From NCBI GenBank assembly GCA_003573635.1, contig QUTJ01031375.1, positions 1 through 11,164 on the forward strand: 11,164 bases of DNA, in the 5' to 3' direction. Under the pieces are notes generated by a model. It was not told the origin of the DNA. It made no database searches and saw only the letters and a program-made list of their open reading frames with translations. A program made the position numbers and the translations under genes. This document shows, one piece after another, positions 1 through 6,949 of this stretch. The number at the start of each line of letters is the position of its first letter. The first letter of the stretch is position 1. The stretch comes from Goniomonas avonlea. Taxonomy: Eukaryota; Cryptophyceae; Goniomonadida; Goniomonadaceae.

Positions 1-60
1 TGTGTGTCTGTGTGTGTGCGTGCGTGTGAGTGTGTGCATGTACGTGCGTGCGTGCGTGCG
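1..60. repeat. TG-rich microsatellite
   Basis: The first 60 bases are an imperfect alternating purine-pyrimidine run, mostly TG with CG and CATG interruptions. It continues more loosely to about position 105 (GCGTGCGAGCGTGTGCGTG). Simple alternating repeats of this sort are common in introns and intergenic DNA and can adopt Z-form. Open reading frames across it translate to low-complexity Cys/Val/Arg strings and are not genes. Confidence 0.85.
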
Positions 61-356
61 CGAGTGCTGCTTGTGCGCCCGTGTGCCACGCGTGCGAGCG
101 TGTGCGTGGAGATACCATTCTCTCTCTCGTCTATAGCGATGGGAAATACCATTCGGGTTATCTCCATAGATTTTTTTGGAGAGGGTTGGCAACTTGGGTA
201 TCTTGCCGACACCGACAACTGGTGCCGCTGCTCTCAGAAATGCGCTGTGTTACATCCCGACGTGTTTTGTGGCGCGCGCTCATATTGTTTGTTCCCGAAT
301 TGTTGCTTGCGACCTTTTTTCACCATGTTCGGGGTGCTCGCTCAACTTTCCTTCAG
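61..356 (+). other. Probable intron or upstream part of the HEAT-repeat gene
   Basis: I see no exon here that continues the HEAT pattern. The stretch ends in a pyrimidine-rich run and CTTTCCTTCAG at 346-356, a good splice acceptor directly before the first recognisable HEAT codons at 357. The two open frames that cross this stretch have no repeat, domain or compositional signal. It is therefore best read as intron, possibly with an undetected short exon. Confidence 0.5.
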
Positions 357-1006
357 GTCGAAGCACTTGGGAGCCTGGGAGCCAAGGACTCGGCGTCGGT
401 CCGCGCTTTGGCTCATCGCTTGAAAGACGATAGCCCCCGTGTCCGCCGCAGCGCTCGGTGGGTACAATGTGTGATAGAACCAGTGTGGTTCGAGCGCGTA
501 TCCATGACCGAGGACATGTGCTTGATTCTCGTGGCCTGGCGAGATGGCGCTAACTTGTGTTTTTGCTTTCCAAAGCAACGTCTGCCTCACTCACACAATG
601 TCACAGGCAAGCACTCTCTTCACTGCGCCTTCACGGCACCCAGGAGGTCCTCGATGCCATCCCCTTGCTGATGGACCCTGTCACAGCTCCACATATCGTT
701 GGTTCCCTGCTCATCTGGATCAACTCCCAGCGCCCTGAAATACCGACGCTCTCGGAGAGTGCCCCACAGGCTTCACCAGAAAAAGCATCGGACGCAACTA
801 CAAGTGATGAATCAGGAGCAACCAGGTCAGCTTGGGTATGTCCGCCTGCGATTGTTGCAGCACTTGAGGCGGCGGTGACTGCGAGTGGCCCGTCCAAGCC
901 CAACAAGTTGCTGATAAAGGGCGGACTAGTCGAGGCACTCTACGCGCTGCGGAAACTGCGGGTGGGTGGGGCGTGCCCGTACACGCCACCAGCGCTCGCA
1001 GCATGA
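357..1006 (+). CDS. HEAT-repeat protein, 3' end (two exons)
   Basis: This is the C-terminal 166 residues of a HEAT-repeat (armadillo-like, PBS-lyase HEAT style) scaffold protein; the 5' part lies outside the window. Exon 357-457 begins in phase 0 after a CTTCAG acceptor and encodes the repeat core EALGSLGAKDSASVRALAHR, followed by LKDDSPRVRRSA. A GTGGGT donor at 458 and a TCACAG acceptor at 601-606 remove 149 nt. The splice joins in phase to QALSSLRLHGTQEVLDAI, completing the second half of a helical repeat. After about residue 70 a Ser/Thr/Ala-rich linker follows (TLSESAPQASPEKASDATTS), then a final Leu/Ala-rich helical segment and the stop at 1004-1006. HEAT repeats bind other proteins, so no specific partner can be inferred. 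The continuity of the helix pattern across the splice makes the exon model convincing, but family assignment below HEAT is not possible. Confidence 0.72.
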
Positions 1007-1021
1007 TTTGTGCGCGCACGC

Positions 1022-1027
1022 AATAAA
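1022..1027 (+). terminator. AATAAA polyadenylation signal of the HEAT-repeat gene
   Basis: A canonical AATAAA hexamer lies 16 nt after the HEAT-gene stop. That implies a very short 3' UTR, with cleavage expected within about 30 nt. It is about 90 nt from the end of the convergent gene on the other strand, so the two transcripts probably nearly touch or overlap. Confidence 0.65.
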
Positions 1028-1119
1028 CCCAACTGGCGAGAAACACGTGTACTTAGCAACCGGCCAGATAAAGTTCAATCACGATTGGCGAAATGCCTTT
1101 TAGTCCAATCAAGCACGGT

Positions 1120-1686
1120 TTAAAAATGCTTGACGCTACCGTAGAGGTGCTGAGAGCAGGCGCAAACGTAGTACAGGATTGCGCCAGAGAAGAGCAAGCT
1201 GAGACAGTATCGAGTGAAAAACAGAAACCACAAACTGGAACAAAACAAAAACAAAAAACAGCAACAAGTAATCCGTACCATGTGGTAGCGCACACCCGGT
1301 GGACAGAAGTGGCAATTGCGCAGGACACAGCGGCACAGAAAATGACTGGGAAACGAATCAGAGCAAGAAACCCAATGCGCAAATGCAAGGCGACGGCGCA
1401 CCCTGAATCCACCCAGTGCCGCGGCCACCCATCACCACTTCATTGAGGCTAGACATTCCTACCAGCGAGAAGAAAAACAACATGGAAGCAACAGCCCCGC
1501 CAACAATCGTGAGTGCACTGGTCGACGCGAAGAGATCCTTGTAGAGCTGAAGCACCGACACCGTCAATCCCCACATCACAAGGCACAAGCCACAAGTGAC
1601 CGTTGCTCCAGGTTGAAAGCCTGAGACAAAAGGAGTGAATTTACTTGGCCTCGAGACCGGGCATCACACAAACCATCGCGCGCCAT
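1120..1686 (-). CDS. KRTCAP2: Oligosaccharyltransferase subunit, KCP2/KRTCAP2 family (four exons)
   Basis: This is a small membrane subunit of the endoplasmic-reticulum oligosaccharyltransferase, which in animals associates with STT3A complexes for co-translational N-glycosylation. No single open frame shows it. I join exons 1686-1674, 1620-1402, 1345-1279 and 1198-1120, with GT-AG introns of 53, 56 and 80 nt in phases 1, 1 and 2, giving 125 residues (human protein about 136). Family signatures are the LYKDLFASTSALTIVGG stretch in exon 2, SLVGMSSLNEVVMG after it, SVHRVCATTC spanning exons 3 to 4, and LLFSGAILYY in exon 4. They follow the family's order and spacing, including the invariant HRVC. 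Three hydrophobic segments are visible. In the last intron an earlier acceptor (TTCCAG, near 1236) also stays in frame but inserts 12 residues absent from relatives, so the TCTCAG acceptor at 1199 is preferred. The first exon (Met-Ala-Arg-Asp) rests only on phase, a GTTTGT donor and intron size, and is the weakest part. No AATAAA on this strand was found downstream. Confidence 0.85.
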
Positions 1687-2029
1687 CGTAAAGCTGACAG
1701 TCCACCACCTCAAACGTGTCAAATCACCGTCAGAGAGAACTTAGAGAGGAATTATCGACCAGCCTCCAAGCGAGGACGGCGAGGAGACTCGGAGGAGTTC
1801 AAGGTCCGGCCGCGCAATCACCTGCGTACCACCACCCCAGGGCCCAAGCACCCCTGTGTAACTGACGACACTTTGGGGGGAGACGACCAACACGAGTGTG
1901 TCTGTCGACTAACATTTTTCCACAATCTGGACAGGAAATAAATAGGTGCTTGCTGGCAGAGGCGAAACCCAGTAAAAAAATTGCTGTTGGTGCCGACAAT
2001 TTTGACGGACCCCTCGCGCCCCCCGGTGT
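1687..2029. other. Upstream region of the KRTCAP2-like gene, no gene supported
   Basis: This stretch contains the presumed promoter of the minus-strand gene starting at 1686. An open frame on the plus strand (1645-1941, 98 residues) overlaps that gene's first exons. It is rich in Arg/Pro/Thr with no domain, so I do not call it. No TATA box or other regulatory site is distinct enough to name. Confidence 0.4.
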
Positions 2030-2500
2030 GAATGCGTGTGAACCGTCTTGAATGCTCAGTGCTGTCTCTCTCCCCCCCCCCCCCGCCCCGCCCATCGTAC
2101 TCTCTGCGCCCTTTATGGTGTGGTGAATGCCCGTCTTTGAATGCTGTCTCTATTATCAGATTCTCTTCTCTGAGACTCTCCCCCACCTCTCTCTGCGGAC
2201 CCTAGATTTGGTGAATATGGAAACCCGTCTCGATTGTTGTCTCTGCCCCCCCCTTCTTTTTCTCTGCGGAATGGTGGCCCCTTTATGGTGTGGTGAATGC
2301 ATGTACGTGGAACTCGCCTGAATGTGCTCTCTATCTCTGGTGGCGGATGCGTGTCTCTGCCCCCCCCCTCTTTTTCTCTGCGGAATGGTGGCCCCTTTAT
2401 GGTGTGGTGAATGCATGTACGTGGAACTCGCCTGAATGTGCTGTCTCGCTCTCTGGTGGCGGATGCGTGCAGACCCTTCTTGAATACTGCCCCCCCATCT
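2030..2500. repeat. Degenerate tandem repeat family, about 114-bp unit
   Basis: Two near-identical units occupy 2241-2354 and 2355-2468. Each runs CTCTG, a poly-C tract, CTTTTTCTCTGCGGAATGG, then CCCTTTATGGTGTGGTGAAT, GCATGTACGTGG, CTCGCCTGAATGTGCT and CTCTGGTGGCGGATGCGTG, with about a 2-nt indel late in the unit. Older, more divergent copies precede them: poly-C at about 2073-2092 followed by CTCTGCGCCCTTTATGGTGT at 2103-2122, and a shorter one around 2180-2240. A partial poly-C start at about 2488 follows. The unit is a multiple of three, so long frames on the minus strand (2113-2550 and 2156-2518) stay open by periodicity and are not good evidence of genes. Confidence 0.85.
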
Positions 2501-2590
2501 CTCGCTCTCCGCAGCCAAGTTGTGTCAGCATACTGTGGAAGTCTAGTCACGGATAATGATCTAAATATTGCAAATTGTGTGTGGTCACAA

Positions 2591-2632
2591 TGAATGTATT
2601 GTCACATACGTCACAATACGTCACGTATGCAC
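2591..2632. repeat. Short CACATACGTCA / CAATACGTCA direct repeats
   Basis: The run GTCACATACGTCACAATACG followed by TCACGTATGC contains three close TACGTCA/TCACGTA-type words, directly before the inverted repeat copies. TACGT words on both strands give a small inverted arrangement. It may mark the edge of the repeat element rather than a regulatory site. Confidence 0.4.
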
Positions 2633-2720
2633 CACACAATCAAGGGCCTGCAGAGGGGGCGGAGGAGCGACAGAGCGTTCAAGGCGGTTTACGCGCATAC
2701 ATCACACAATAAAGGACACT
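2622..2720. repeat. Inverted copies of the 2030-2500 repeat family
   Basis: ATGCACCACACAATCAAGGG (from about 2627) and GCATACATCACACAATAAAGG (from about 2694) resemble the reverse complement of CCCTTTATGGTGTGGTGAATGC at 2109-2130, 2279-2300 and 2393-2414. Between them, GACAGAGCGTTCAAGGCGGT (2669 onward) resembles the reverse complement of the segment around 2036-2070 (GAACCGTCTTGAATGCTCAG). The family is therefore present in both orientations, about 0.2-0.6 kb apart. Confidence 0.7.
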
Positions 2721-2784
2721 TGGGTTGGACCAAACGGCTCCCGATCACTGAGTCCTCGGGACGCGAGCAGTATTGCTGTTGTGA

Positions 2785-3843
2785 TTAAAGGGGCCTCTCA
2801 GTTGCCAGTCTGCCGACCAGAATGGGAGGATGGGGTCCAGGTCGGCCCGTTCTTGCCTCGAATGGGATGCGGAACTCCACAATGTCCTCAATTCCCAAAT
2901 CGACGGGGAGGTTCAGGTAGGGCCACTGGTAAGATGAACTCACAGTGAGCGTTTGGTCCAACTGCATCGGGCGAATAAACTGCACTTCGGCTTCCATGAC
3001 AGCCAGAACGCGCTCCTTCATCTGTTCGTAGTGGCTGTGAAGCCTCTGCCTCAGGAAGTCGATGTCCTGGCTGGGCATGTACTCGGCCAAGGTCGCGAGG
3101 TTCACCTCGTACTCGTCAATTGGTAGGGAGTAGAACAACTTCTGGACCTTGAACCGCCGCACAACATCGGCTTGCCAGGCAATAATCTTCGTTTGATACG
3201 TGCCGAAAGGGTCCTCACGTATGTCGATGTGAGCAACTTTTTGCCCTTTGCGTAAGCGTACCAGAATATCCTCCAGATCCCTTGGTGAACCAGGACTTCG
3301 CTTCGCACCAGGATTGCCGCTGTGCGCCTTGAACGTGAAGACGCAATCAGATTTGACCCAAAGACATGCTCCTGACACAGCTGAATGGTACGCTTCTGGA
3401 GGCGGGCTTCCGCAGGACCACAAGCCCTCTTGCACACAACTGGAGCTGGGGGAGGGGTACATCTGGATCTTTACCTCAGGGGCGTCATTCTTCACAGCCA
3501 CGCCGTCGGTAATGCGGAAGCCTCCATACTGAATGTCCTCATGGACGACTGACTGAATGCTTGCGACGACTGGCGGGGTGGGGTCCTCCTTGAATGGCTG
3601 GGTGTCCTTGACGGCTGTCTGGGTGCCCTCCTTTATGGCGAGTTTGTCTGAAGGGACGTTGTCCTTACTGACAGAATGGATGTCGTCCGACTTGGCGTGA
3701 GCCTTGAAGACTGTCTGAATGTCCTGGTCCTTTGCGTGCCCATACAAGGCACAATCGTAACATCGACAGGCAAGTGTGAGTGACGAGGTTATGTCCGACA
3801 GGTCGCGCGACGTCGAGGCATCCCGGTGTGCAGGCCCTGGCAT
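2785..3843 (-). CDS. Hypothetical protein, 352 residues, intronless
   Basis: I do not recognise this protein. The frame starts at an ATG with an in-frame TAG two codons upstream and ends at TAA (2785-2787), so it is self-contained. Residues of about 38-115 form a polar, Asp/Lys/Val-rich region with a loosely recurring motif (DIQTVFKAH, DIHSVSKDN, TQTAVKDT, SIQSVVHEDIQYG), like a decayed short repeat. A middle part follows (SGACLWVKSDCVFTFKAHSG). A charged C-terminal half (DLEDILVRLRKGQKVAHIDI, then IDFLRQRLHSHYEQMKERVL) reads like a folded alpha/beta or helical domain. There is no signal peptide or membrane segment. It is divergent from the hydroxylase gene at 4106, with 262 bp between starts. 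Against a chance frame are its length and the ordinary amino-acid balance in the C-terminal half. A further upstream exon or a transposon-derived gene cannot be excluded. Confidence 0.6.
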   Translation of the reverse strand: MPGPAHRDASTSRDLSDITSSLTLACRCYDCALYGHAKDQDIQTVFKAHAKSDDIHSVSKDNVPSDKLAIKEGTQTAVKDTQPFKEDPTPPVVASIQSVVHEDIQYGGFRITDGVAVKNDAPEVKIQMYPSPSSSCVQEGLWSCGSPPPEAYHSAVSGACLWVKSDCVFTFKAHSGNPGAKRSPGSPRDLEDILVRLRKGQKVAHIDIREDPFGTYQTKIIAWQADVVRRFKVQKLFYSLPIDEYEVNLATLAEYMPSQDIDFLRQRLHSHYEQMKERVLAVMEAEVQFIRPMQLDQTLTVSSSYQWPYLNLPVDLGIEDIVEFRIPFEARTGRPGPHPPILVGRLATERPL

Positions 3844-4105
3844 GGGCTATTCCTGGGGACCCACGGCGCGACTTGATGAGGACCCTATTGCGCGTATGAA
3901 CGGACAAGGTGGCTGTTATTATTGACAAATAAAAAGAACTTTCAGCGGATGAAAGAAAGATCCAGAAAGTACGCAAGAGTCCTAAAAATAGTAAAACTGG
4001 GTCAGTTATTTTTAACCCGCAAGACCCTTTCGTGGGTAACGGGAAGGGGGTGCACGTGGGGCTTGGGAAGGATCCTGTGTCTGTTGGCTCAACTCGGCTG
4101 TGGGT
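3844..4105. promoter_or_regulatory. Divergent intergenic region between the 352-aa gene and the first hydroxylase
   Basis: This 262-bp gap separates two start codons facing apart and should contain both promoters. It is AT-rich around 3905-4015 (CAAATAAAAAG, CTAAAAATAG, AGTTATTTTTAAC). A CACGTG hexamer lies at 4053-4058, 48 nt before the plus-strand ATG. No clear TATA box or initiator can be assigned. Confidence 0.45.
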
Positions 4106-5356
4106 ATGCATTTTTTGAGCTACTTGCTGAATCCTCTCGAGGTCGCGTTCCTGTGCATGAAATTCTTCATTTCATGGCTGTACACGTTCATGACCACTCC
4201 TGGAACACGAAAGATTGCCGAATGGGGGGGTGACGACGTGAAGATTGAGGTGGAGAAAGCTCTTGTGCAGCGATACAAGGACGACCTGTCGCTGTTGCAG
4301 AAACGAACCCGGGAGCTGTTTCACCCAGGGCCCCTGCCCTTTCGGGCTCAAGTGGTCGTGGTGATTGCTCAATCATGTGCAGCATGTGTTCTCATGCTGC
4401 GCGGAGACCGCTGTCTCGCATTCCTCGCTTGGCTTTTGGTGTACGTTTGGGTACCTTTTGCTCTCCCTGCTGCTCTAGCCACGGTCGCTTCGGTGGTAAT
4501 GAGCGAGGGGCCAGCCTATGTCGCCATGCTAGTTCTGTCCAACCTCCTCCGTGTCGTGCCATCACGTGTCTGGACTGCGACATCCTTCATCGTTGGCCCT
4601 CAGACTCTCGCATTCTGCTTCGGGTTTCACGTCGCCTGTTCTATTGTGGTGCAATGTCTTTCCCAGTACCAGCCGAAGCTATCAACGCTTTTGTGGTCTG
4701 CCGTCTGGTCTTTGCCTTGTCAGCTCTACTTCCTGTTCATCGGAGGTCTGTACTTCAACACCGAGGTGAACCTGTTGGTCTTAGTCTCTTCTGTGCCATT
4801 AGCTCGCAAGGCCGGCGGTTGGTTGGGCAGCGATTGCTTGTTCACGCCAGCATTATTTTTCCAGCACGTTGTGGCTCATGTCCCCGCGGTTTACAAACAG
4901 TCGCATAAGTGGCACCACGAAATCGCTGACACGACCGCGTTCGATTCTTGTGGCTTGGGAGGGGTTGGGTTTCCTGAATTAGCGCTACGAGTTGTCTGGG
5001 ATGGGATCATGTTTCTCGCTGGATGTCCCTTTTTCTATGTGAGTTACCAATTTTTGTACAATGTGCTGTCGGGCAAGGCGGTCCATGGGCACAGCGACGC
5101 CTCACCCTACCACTGGGAGCACCACATGTACTACTCTGTTAACTTGGACGATCATGCGTGCAGCCTCATCGATATCCTTTTCGGGTCGTTCCATCACAAA
5201 TTGCCGCACCGCCATCAGCTCGGGTGCGTCGTGGACAAGCACGAAACTGACCTTCATCATGTGGTAACTGTGAAGGTGGACGCCGGAGTGAACACCGAAG
5301 ACGGCCTTGGCGCGAAGCCATTGTGGTATCGAAGGCTGTGCCTTCCTGGTGTCTGA
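4106..5356 (+). CDS. Fatty acid hydroxylase / sterol desaturase superfamily protein (copy A)
   Basis: This is a 416-residue membrane di-iron oxygenase of the fatty acid hydroxylase superfamily, which hydroxylates or desaturates sterols, fatty acyl chains or related lipids in the ER membrane using O2. Start chosen is the first ATG (a GTG lies two codons upstream). The N-terminal half has several hydrophobic segments (about residues 1-28, 80-130, 135-240). The catalytic half carries histidine boxes HVVAH (254-258), HKWHHE (267-272), HGH (327-329) and HWEHH (336-340), then a late His350 before LIDILFGSF, the usual family ending (LFG). Box 1 lacks the common Arg after the first His. It is a single exon, unlike neighbouring genes, and longer than the usual 250-350 residues because of the long N-terminal membrane part. 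It is convergent with copy B and only distantly similar to it. The substrate cannot be deduced. Confidence 0.86.
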   Translation: MHFLSYLLNPLEVAFLCMKFFISWLYTFMTTPGTRKIAEWGGDDVKIEVEKALVQRYKDDLSLLQKRTRELFHPGPLPFRAQVVVVIAQSCAACVLMLRGDRCLAFLAWLLVYVWVPFALPAALATVASVVMSEGPAYVAMLVLSNLLRVVPSRVWTATSFIVGPQTLAFCFGFHVACSIVVQCLSQYQPKLSTLLWSAVWSLPCQLYFLFIGGLYFNTEVNLLVLVSSVPLARKAGGWLGSDCLFTPALFFQHVVAHVPAVYKQSHKWHHEIADTTAFDSCGLGGVGFPELALRVVWDGIMFLAGCPFFYVSYQFLYNVLSGKAVHGHSDASPYHWEHHMYYSVNLDDHACSLIDILFGSFHHKLPHRHQLGCVVDKHETDLHHVVTVKVDAGVNTEDGLGAKPLWYRRLCLPGV

Positions 5357-5359
5357 TCA

Positions 5360-5404
5360 GGGGGGAAAAGGGCATATCCTTGAACGTTTTGCCCCCCCCC
5401 CCCC
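5360..5404 (+). other. Possible 3' UTR hairpin with poly-C arm
   Basis: Immediately after the copy A stop, GGGGGGAAAA (5360-5369) can pair with TTTT-G-poly-C (5387-5404) with a one-base bulge, enclosing about 17 nt. The 13-base C run ends 2 nt before the polyadenylation signal. A G/A to C/T pairing next to an AATAAA could affect 3' end formation, but homopolymer tracts are frequent in this window, so chance is a fair alternative. Confidence 0.4.
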
Positions 5405-5405
5405 G

Positions 5406-5411
5406 AATAAA
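5406..5411 (+). terminator. AATAAA polyadenylation signal of hydroxylase copy A
   Basis: The canonical hexamer lies 50 nt after the stop of the plus-strand hydroxylase and right after a 13-base C tract. It is about 105 nt from the opposing signal of copy B, consistent with a compact convergent gene pair. Confidence 0.75.
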
Positions 5412-5515
5412 ATCAAGGTGAACACTACAATTGTCGAAGGGTGACGAAAGCAAACCACCGCGTGTGCTCCGTTTCATGGAATCTCGAATTCAAGTCTATC
5501 GAGTTCAATTGAAAA

Positions 5516-5521
5516 TTTATT
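5516..5521 (-). terminator. AATAAA polyadenylation signal of hydroxylase copy B
   Basis: TTTATT on the plus strand reads AATAAA on the minus strand, 89 nt downstream of the copy B stop codon. With the plus-strand signal at 5406-5411 it defines the end-to-end boundary of the two convergent hydroxylase genes. Confidence 0.65.
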
Positions 5522-5609
5522 CAGATTTCCCATTCATCTTGAAGGAAATGACGCCAAATCCAACGGCCGACATTGAAGATGAGTTGCAGTCCTCTCACAC
5601 GCGTACCGC

Positions 5610-6659
5610 TTACTTCCCTGGCAGTGTGTCAGAGAAACATTCAGACAACGAAGACAAGCACGCACTGTCCTGAGGTTTGCGGAGCGCTTGATATTGTGCT
5701 TTGTCCGCAGCAAATGTGCCAAACAACAGGTCAAGCGGCACCAAGTTCGTCCCGTAGTTGCAGTGGGGGTGGATGTGGTGGATGTGGTGGAAGTAGTCGC
5801 CGGAGCCAGGGAATTGGAAGCCGTCATGTGCCAGAATCGCGCCGAGAGTATCGTCCACAATGTAGCCGAGAGCGATGGCAGGGTGGCAGCCCGCCAAGAC
5901 TGGAAGGAGCGAGTAGAGGTAGTACCCGACTGTCTCGACTGGGTGCTGGCACCAACCCGTGAGCGGGGTCGTGTTCCAGGACTTGTGGTGCCACGAGTGG
6001 CAGTGCCGATACAGGAAACGACCAACGTCTGGGATGCGCTCCGTGTACCACGGGTGCACAAAACGGTGCACCAAAAAGAAGCAAGCGTTGCGTAGATAAG
6101 GTCCAGCCAAGATCCATGCCAATGAGGTCCAGGGAGCTGCGGAGATGGACCCCGGAGTAAACCGACCTGTGGTCCACAGGTAGCACAAGAAGCACTCAAA
6201 CAGGCCGGTGACAGCCGCGTTGACAAGCGTCCATTTCGCCTCGTGACGAAGTTGCGCGTCAGTTGCGTATTCTTGTTCGAACTTGAACTTGCGAAGCTTC
6301 GGTTGCCATGGCGAGTACCAGAACATCCAGAGCACGAGGCTGCACAAGGCTGAGGCAAAAACAATCCACCGAAAGACGACCCTGAAACAGAAAGATGTAT
6401 CCATAATCGCCGTCCCATCGAGAGCTGGATAACCCTTAAAATCTGACAGGCCGTTCATGAGCCACCACGCCAGGAGGAAGGCTTGGACGCTGGACACACA
6501 ATGCAACAGCTGACCATCCCAAGGAAGGATCGGGAATGCCACGGGTTTCGGCGCATGATCTTTATCAGACACACTCAAAATGCGCCATAAATTTGAAAGG
6601 GGAAAGAAGGAGTATTGCCAGGCTAGCACAAGCCTCTCCTTAGCGCTCAGCGCCTGCAT
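5610..6659 (-). CDS. Fatty acid hydroxylase / sterol desaturase superfamily protein (copy B)
   Basis: This 349-residue integral membrane enzyme has the full set of di-iron ligands: HRFVH (198-202), HSWHH (221-225), His239 in HPVE, His278 in HDGFQFPG, and HHIHH (291-295), followed by LDLLFGTF. The HRxxH, HxxHH, HPV, HDG, HHxxHH order and the NYG segment resemble the C-5 sterol desaturase (ERG3/SC5D) branch more than copy A does. Hydroxylase activity on another lipid remains possible. Hydrophobic segments precede the first box. Start is the first ATG; the frame extends 11 codons further to a GTG, which I do not use in a eukaryote. A single exon. Convergent with copy A and divergent from the transporter at 6950, with 290 bp between starts. 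Together the boxes make the superfamily call firm and the exact reaction open. Confidence 0.88.
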   Translation of the reverse strand: MQALSAKERLVLAWQYSFFPLSNLWRILSVSDKDHAPKPVAFPILPWDGQLLHCVSSVQAFLLAWWLMNGLSDFKGYPALDGTAIMDTSFCFRVVFRWIVFASALCSLVLWMFWYSPWQPKLRKFKFEQEYATDAQLRHEAKWTLVNAAVTGLFECFLCYLWTTGRFTPGSISAAPWTSLAWILAGPYLRNACFFLVHRFVHPWYTERIPDVGRFLYRHCHSWHHKSWNTTPLTGWCQHPVETVGYYLYSLLPVLAGCHPAIALGYIVDDTLGAILAHDGFQFPGSGDYFHHIHHIHPHCNYGTNLVPLDLLFGTFAADKAQYQALRKPQDSACLSSLSECFSDTLPGK

Positions 6660-6949
6660 TGACACACAGCGCCGGAGCTCTCGAGGGGCCACGTGTCGGA
6701 GCTAAATTTGATTTAATCTTTTATTCTTAGTGCGGCTCAAATAATTAACTTAATAAACCCGCCGGAAACTTGGGCCTCCTGAGTGGCTGCTCGCTAGCTA
6801 GCTAGGGCCCTCTGGGGGCCGAAACCGGAAAGCGGAGCCCGTGATATATTTGTGCTCCTTGTCGGACATACATATCAAGAACCCGATCAATCCAGTCTTA
6901 TTAAAAATAGATTTTTGGTTCACTCGTCGCCGATAACGCTGAGGGAAAC
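6660..6949. promoter_or_regulatory. Divergent promoter region between hydroxylase copy B and the transporter
   Basis: The 290-bp gap separates two start codons facing apart. CACGTG lies at 6690-6695, 31 nt upstream of the copy B ATG. The middle part is AT-rich (GATTTAATCTTTTATTC, AATAATTAACTTAATAAAC), then has GCTAGCTAGCTAGGGCCC with the overlapping palindromes GCTAGC/CTAG and GGGCCC at about 6793-6810. Further on are GATATATTTG at 6842-6851 and an A/T-rich run at 6898-6919, 30-50 nt before the transporter ATG, either of which could be a TATA-like element. Co-regulation of the two genes is plausible but unproven. Confidence 0.45.

Noticed and set aside
4-671. 139- and 213-residue frames over the TG-rich start
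   Set aside because: They translate a microsatellite and intron. Only the 357-457 portion of the longer frame carries a HEAT signal, and it is included in the spliced model.
1093-1446. 117-residue plus-strand frame
   Set aside because: It is the antisense shadow of the KRTCAP2-like exons and introns, Lys/Thr/Gln-rich with no domain.
1645-1941. 98-residue plus-strand frame upstream of the repeats
   Set aside because: It overlaps exon 1 of the minus-strand gene and shows no recognisable domain or start context.
4375-4908. 177-residue frame inside hydroxylase copy A
   Set aside because: It is an out-of-frame shadow of the histidine-box protein.
5534-6418. 294-residue minus-strand frame inside hydroxylase copy B
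   Set aside because: It is Ser/Thr/Arg-rich and out of frame with the histidine boxes, so it is a shadow.
6660-6692. GTG start 11 codons upstream of hydroxylase copy B
   Set aside because: GTG is not a normal eukaryotic start. The first ATG at 6659 is used.
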